Below are positions 62,017-64,000 of a stretch of DNA of 64,000 bases, in pieces. The notes beneath the pieces were generated by a model. That model was not told the origin of the DNA. It searched no databases and saw only the letters and a program-made list of their open reading frames with translations. Each line of letters starts with the position of its first letter. Within the stretch, counting starts at the first letter, position 1. The stretch comes from Acidianus manzaensis (GTDB lineage: Archaea > Thermoproteota > Thermoprotei_A > Sulfolobales > Sulfolobaceae), in NCBI RefSeq assembly GCF_002116695.1, contig NZ_CP020477.1:434001-498000 (forward strand). The letters are read 5' to 3'. The position numbers and the translations under genes were made by a program.

Positions 62017-62592
62017 TTAAGGAGTATTACTAATCTTTTCTAAACTGGTTAAATTAGTATCTTCTATAATTATTTCATTTAAAGTATTGCTTATTGTCTT
62101 AAATGCTAGCCTTCCATAAGGATGAAATTCAATATTTACATTAGATATTTCGCTAGCTTTTTGTGTAATTTCTAGGTGATGTTTTGGTAAAACTGCTATT
62201 ATCTTTTCATGCATTGGAAAAATATGCTTTAATGCCCTAGCTAAAAGATTGATAAATTCTTCTTTTTCTTCTTTTGTCATCATTGAAGGTGGATAATCGT
62301 AGGAATTGAAAGGATAGCAATTCTCGTACTCTCTGGGAACTAGTAACATTGGTTCAGATACAGAATAAAATTGAATATAATCAATGTTTTTAGCTATGGA
62401 ATAGGCAAGCTTATGTGTAGCTGACCTATTATAAGGTTTTATTGAGGTACATGGAAGAAGAAACGCTATTCTTTTGTTTGAAAACCAGTTTTCTAGAAAA
62501 TACTCATGCCACTTTTGGACTACTGGATGCTTAAAAGGATCTTCTCCTTCTCTTTTAACTACTCTTTCACCTTGCAATGGCGGACATTGCAT
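62017..62592 (-). CDS. stand-alone protein with the ArcS signature motif (DUF5591-like)
   Basis: A 191-residue protein with PCTSIKPYNRSATH at 47-60, which exactly fits the PC-x3-KPY-x2-S-x2-H signature of archaeosine synthase ArcS. The rest, including FYSVSEPMLLVPREYE and PKHHLEITQKASEI, also resembles the ArcS core domain. ArcS is considered absent in Crenarchaeota, where GAT-QueC or QueF-like replace it, so this detached core beside a TGT-like gene is unusual. The ATG is preceded by AAAGGTGAG (strong Shine-Dalgarno). It overlaps the TGT-like gene by 26 bases. Confidence 0.75.
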   Translation of the reverse strand: MQCPPLQGERVVKREGEDPFKHPVVQKWHEYFLENWFSNKRIAFLLPCTSIKPYNRSATHKLAYSIAKNIDYIQFYSVSEPMLLVPREYENCYPFNSYDYPPSMMTKEEKEEFINLLARALKHIFPMHEKIIAVLPKHHLEITQKASEISNVNIEFHPYGRLAFKTISNTLNEIIIEDTNLTSLEKISNTP

Positions 62593-63457
62593 TATTTCTC
62601 ACCTTTTTACACATCTCCTCAATTTCTTGTCTTAAACTATCGTTTCCCATTTTTTCTACTTCCTTAGAATATCTTATATTATAATCTTTAGAAGAATATT
62701 CACTATATAATAGGACCCATGCATTTATTAACGCTCTTTTTTCCCATTTCGTAATATCAATCTCAAAAGGAAAATGAGTCCTCTCTAAAAAATCAAATAA
62801 AAAATCTATTTCATCTTTTGTAGCTCTTTTTGCTTTCCATACTACTTTTCTGTTTCCTACGTACCTTTCTCCTTTACCTGGAATCAAAAGTAATCCATTA
62901 GCTCCCTTTATCCTATATGTAGCTGTATCAACGCTATCAGCATTAAAAAATATGCTTCTCATATATGGCGAACCAGCTCCTAGAACGTGTATATAATTAA
63001 TTTTTCTTCTTAAATAATGATAAATTAATGTCACTATTTTTTTACTACCTTTCAAAGATGGTGGAACTATACCACCATACGCTATCTTATCAGTGTATTG
63101 CTTATAGAAATCTATACTCTTATCTATAGAGTCTGGAGTATATGCGTGAATTATAGGTATTGTACTAACATATGGATAGAGGAATTCAAAATTCTTAAAA
63201 TTCATCTCGTTTACTTCAGAGCAAAATGATGGATAGTCTAAACTCATAAAATTTGAAGCCTGTAGCGACATGTATTTCTTCAAAACTTCTTCTACTGTTA
63301 TTTTCTTTCCTTTAGTCATAATCTGATATCCACCACTATCAACCCAAGTTTCATTATTCCAAGGTATTTTATTCCATGATAGTTGATTGATCATCAAAGG
63401 AGTACCTAATTCCCATACTGGAATCCGAGAATCAGGCAAACCAAGTATTACTTTCAT
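62567..63457 (-). CDS. TGT-like base-exchange enzyme without zinc site
   Basis: A 296-residue TIM-barrel protein of the tRNA-guanine transglycosylase superfamily. DSGGYQIM holds the general Asp (Asp40), YGGIVPPSLKG and IHVLGAGSP match the barrel signatures, and NADSVDTATYRI supplies the nucleophile Asp (Asp176). The zinc site CxCxxC-xn-H and the PUA domains of archaeal TgtA are absent, so it is not a normal archaeosine TGT. It might be a tRNA enzyme working with the ArcS-motif protein, or a DpdA-like enzyme that inserts 7-deazaguanine into DNA. It is the first gene of the minus-strand group that ends in the NurA-like nuclease. Confidence 0.8.
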   Translation of the reverse strand: MKVILGLPDSRIPVWELGTPLMINQLSWNKIPWNNETWVDSGGYQIMTKGKKITVEEVLKKYMSLQASNFMSLDYPSFCSEVNEMNFKNFEFLYPYVSTIPIIHAYTPDSIDKSIDFYKQYTDKIAYGGIVPPSLKGSKKIVTLIYHYLRRKINYIHVLGAGSPYMRSIFFNADSVDTATYRIKGANGLLLIPGKGERYVGNRKVVWKAKRATKDEIDFLFDFLERTHFPFEIDITKWEKRALINAWVLLYSEYSSKDYNIRYSKEVEKMGNDSLRQEIEEMCKKVRNNAMSAIAR

Positions 63458-64000
63458 AATTAAAGTAATACCAGGGTATTTTTACATTATGTTAACAATA
63501 ATACGGCAAATATTTACATCAGGCGGAACAACTCTTCATCATATAAATTCAGGTAAGGTTGAGGTCTTCATTCAATGGTATAATATGCAAAAAAGTATTT
63601 AAGCTTAGCAAGAAGAGAGTGCAGAACAAAAATATATTAAGGATATTAATAGTGACTAATTGTATATTTTCTTTTATATTAAATATAATTTATAGACTCA
63701 AAACTTCTAGACTTCATATAAGGATAATGAAGCATTTGGAGATTCTTAATTAATACTTAATCAATGAAATGATTTCCCTAATAATCATTAAATTTAGGAT
63801 ATTTTCAATTATTTGTTAAATCTACACAGAAATAAAGACCATATTTGATTAATTAATAATTGAAAGTATAAGTAAATTTTCCTTAATATTGTCAGAAGAC
63901 TAAGATAACTAAAGGAGTTTAAGTTATTGCTTAAATTATTTAAATTCAGTTAAGGCTCTCAACTATATTTACCTATACTGAATAGTATGAAAATAAAGGC
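63458..64000. other. 543-base terminal region without a supported gene
   Basis: AT-rich with many in-frame stops. Two overlapping frames of 64 and 71 codons on the plus strand look noncoding. Near the end, a TATA-like CTATATTTA (about 63964) is followed after some 20 bases by ATG at 63987, which could begin a gene leaving the window. A half-complete C/D-box pattern occurs on the minus strand at 63519-63542. Confidence 0.4.

Noticed and set aside
63519..63542. Possible third C/D-box sRNA on the minus strand (ATGATGA, 13 bases, CTGA).
   Set aside because: No C' or D box follows within the expected distance; half-motifs of this kind arise by chance in AT-rich DNA.
63559..63753. 64-codon plus-strand frame near the window end.
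   Set aside because: No promoter or Shine-Dalgarno, Lys/Ile/Asn-rich composition expected from AT-rich DNA, and overlap with another equally weak frame.

Overview
The window is AT-rich (about one third G+C by eye) and reads as chromosomal DNA of a thermoacidophilic crenarchaeon of the order Sulfolobales. The evidence is a two-subunit 2-oxoacid:ferredoxin oxidoreductase, a SegA/SegB chromosome-segregation pair, a fused glutaminase-QueC (GAT-QueC) archaeosine enzyme, a Dox-like heme-copper oxidase subunit I, stand-alone ThiN, HerA/NurA-type proteins and archaeal C/D-box sRNAs. Many genes have a TATA box about 25 bases before the start codon (leaderless mRNA). Internal operon genes instead carry GGTG-type Shine-Dalgarno sites, and GTG/TTG starts are common. 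An Acidianus- or Sulfurisphaera-like genus is plausible but not proven. No tRNA, rRNA, CRISPR array or intact insertion sequence was found.

Layout. 1-7.9 kb: end of the ferredoxin oxidoreductase operon, a lipoamide-dehydrogenase-like flavoprotein, a tiny ribbon-helix-helix protein beside a decayed IS605-like remnant, a membrane-anchored tandem AAA ATPase and an exchanger-like membrane protein. 7.9-20.2 kb: ThiI-like and Elp3 tRNA-modification enzymes, transporters, a PAP2 phosphatase, a Trm9-like methyltransferase, a molybdopterin oxidoreductase and an atypical thioredoxin reductase. 20.2-24.4 kb: a glycosyltransferase island with long empty intergenic stretches and two GT2 genes sharing an identical 82-base block. 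24.4-41.6 kb: GAT-QueC, an Hrq1/MrfA-like helicase, a FAD/Fe-S fusion, MoaB, nuclease-like proteins, PurT, a histone-deacetylase-family enzyme, a CBS plus ribosome-hibernation-like fusion, a frameshift-split gene and a rubrerythrin/VIT fusion. 41.6-52.6 kb: segAB with clustered TCTAGA palindromes, a sulfide:quinone-reductase-like flavoprotein, PadR, ThiN, a PurM-like/CobY-like/DUF1614 operon, an ABC-2 exporter, a crotonase and the terminal oxidase. 52.7-55.6 kb: DUF5752 plus TreT-like trehalose synthase, and an m5C RNA methyltransferase.

The most striking region is 55.7-63.5 kb, all on the minus strand. A TGT-like transglycosylase without the family's zinc site is followed by a small protein carrying the ArcS signature motif. 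Then come a HerA-like translocase, a 998-residue P-loop ATPase, a coiled-coil protein and a NurA-like nuclease, the last four chained by 4-base overlaps. The order mimics the herA-mre11-rad50-nurA repair operon, with two components replaced. Together with the base-exchange genes it suggests an undescribed DNA-processing, repair or modification/defence module. A C/D-box sRNA begins on the stop codon of its last gene.

Functions are read from motifs and family memory only; no database search was possible. Calls of unknown proteins are deliberately left open.
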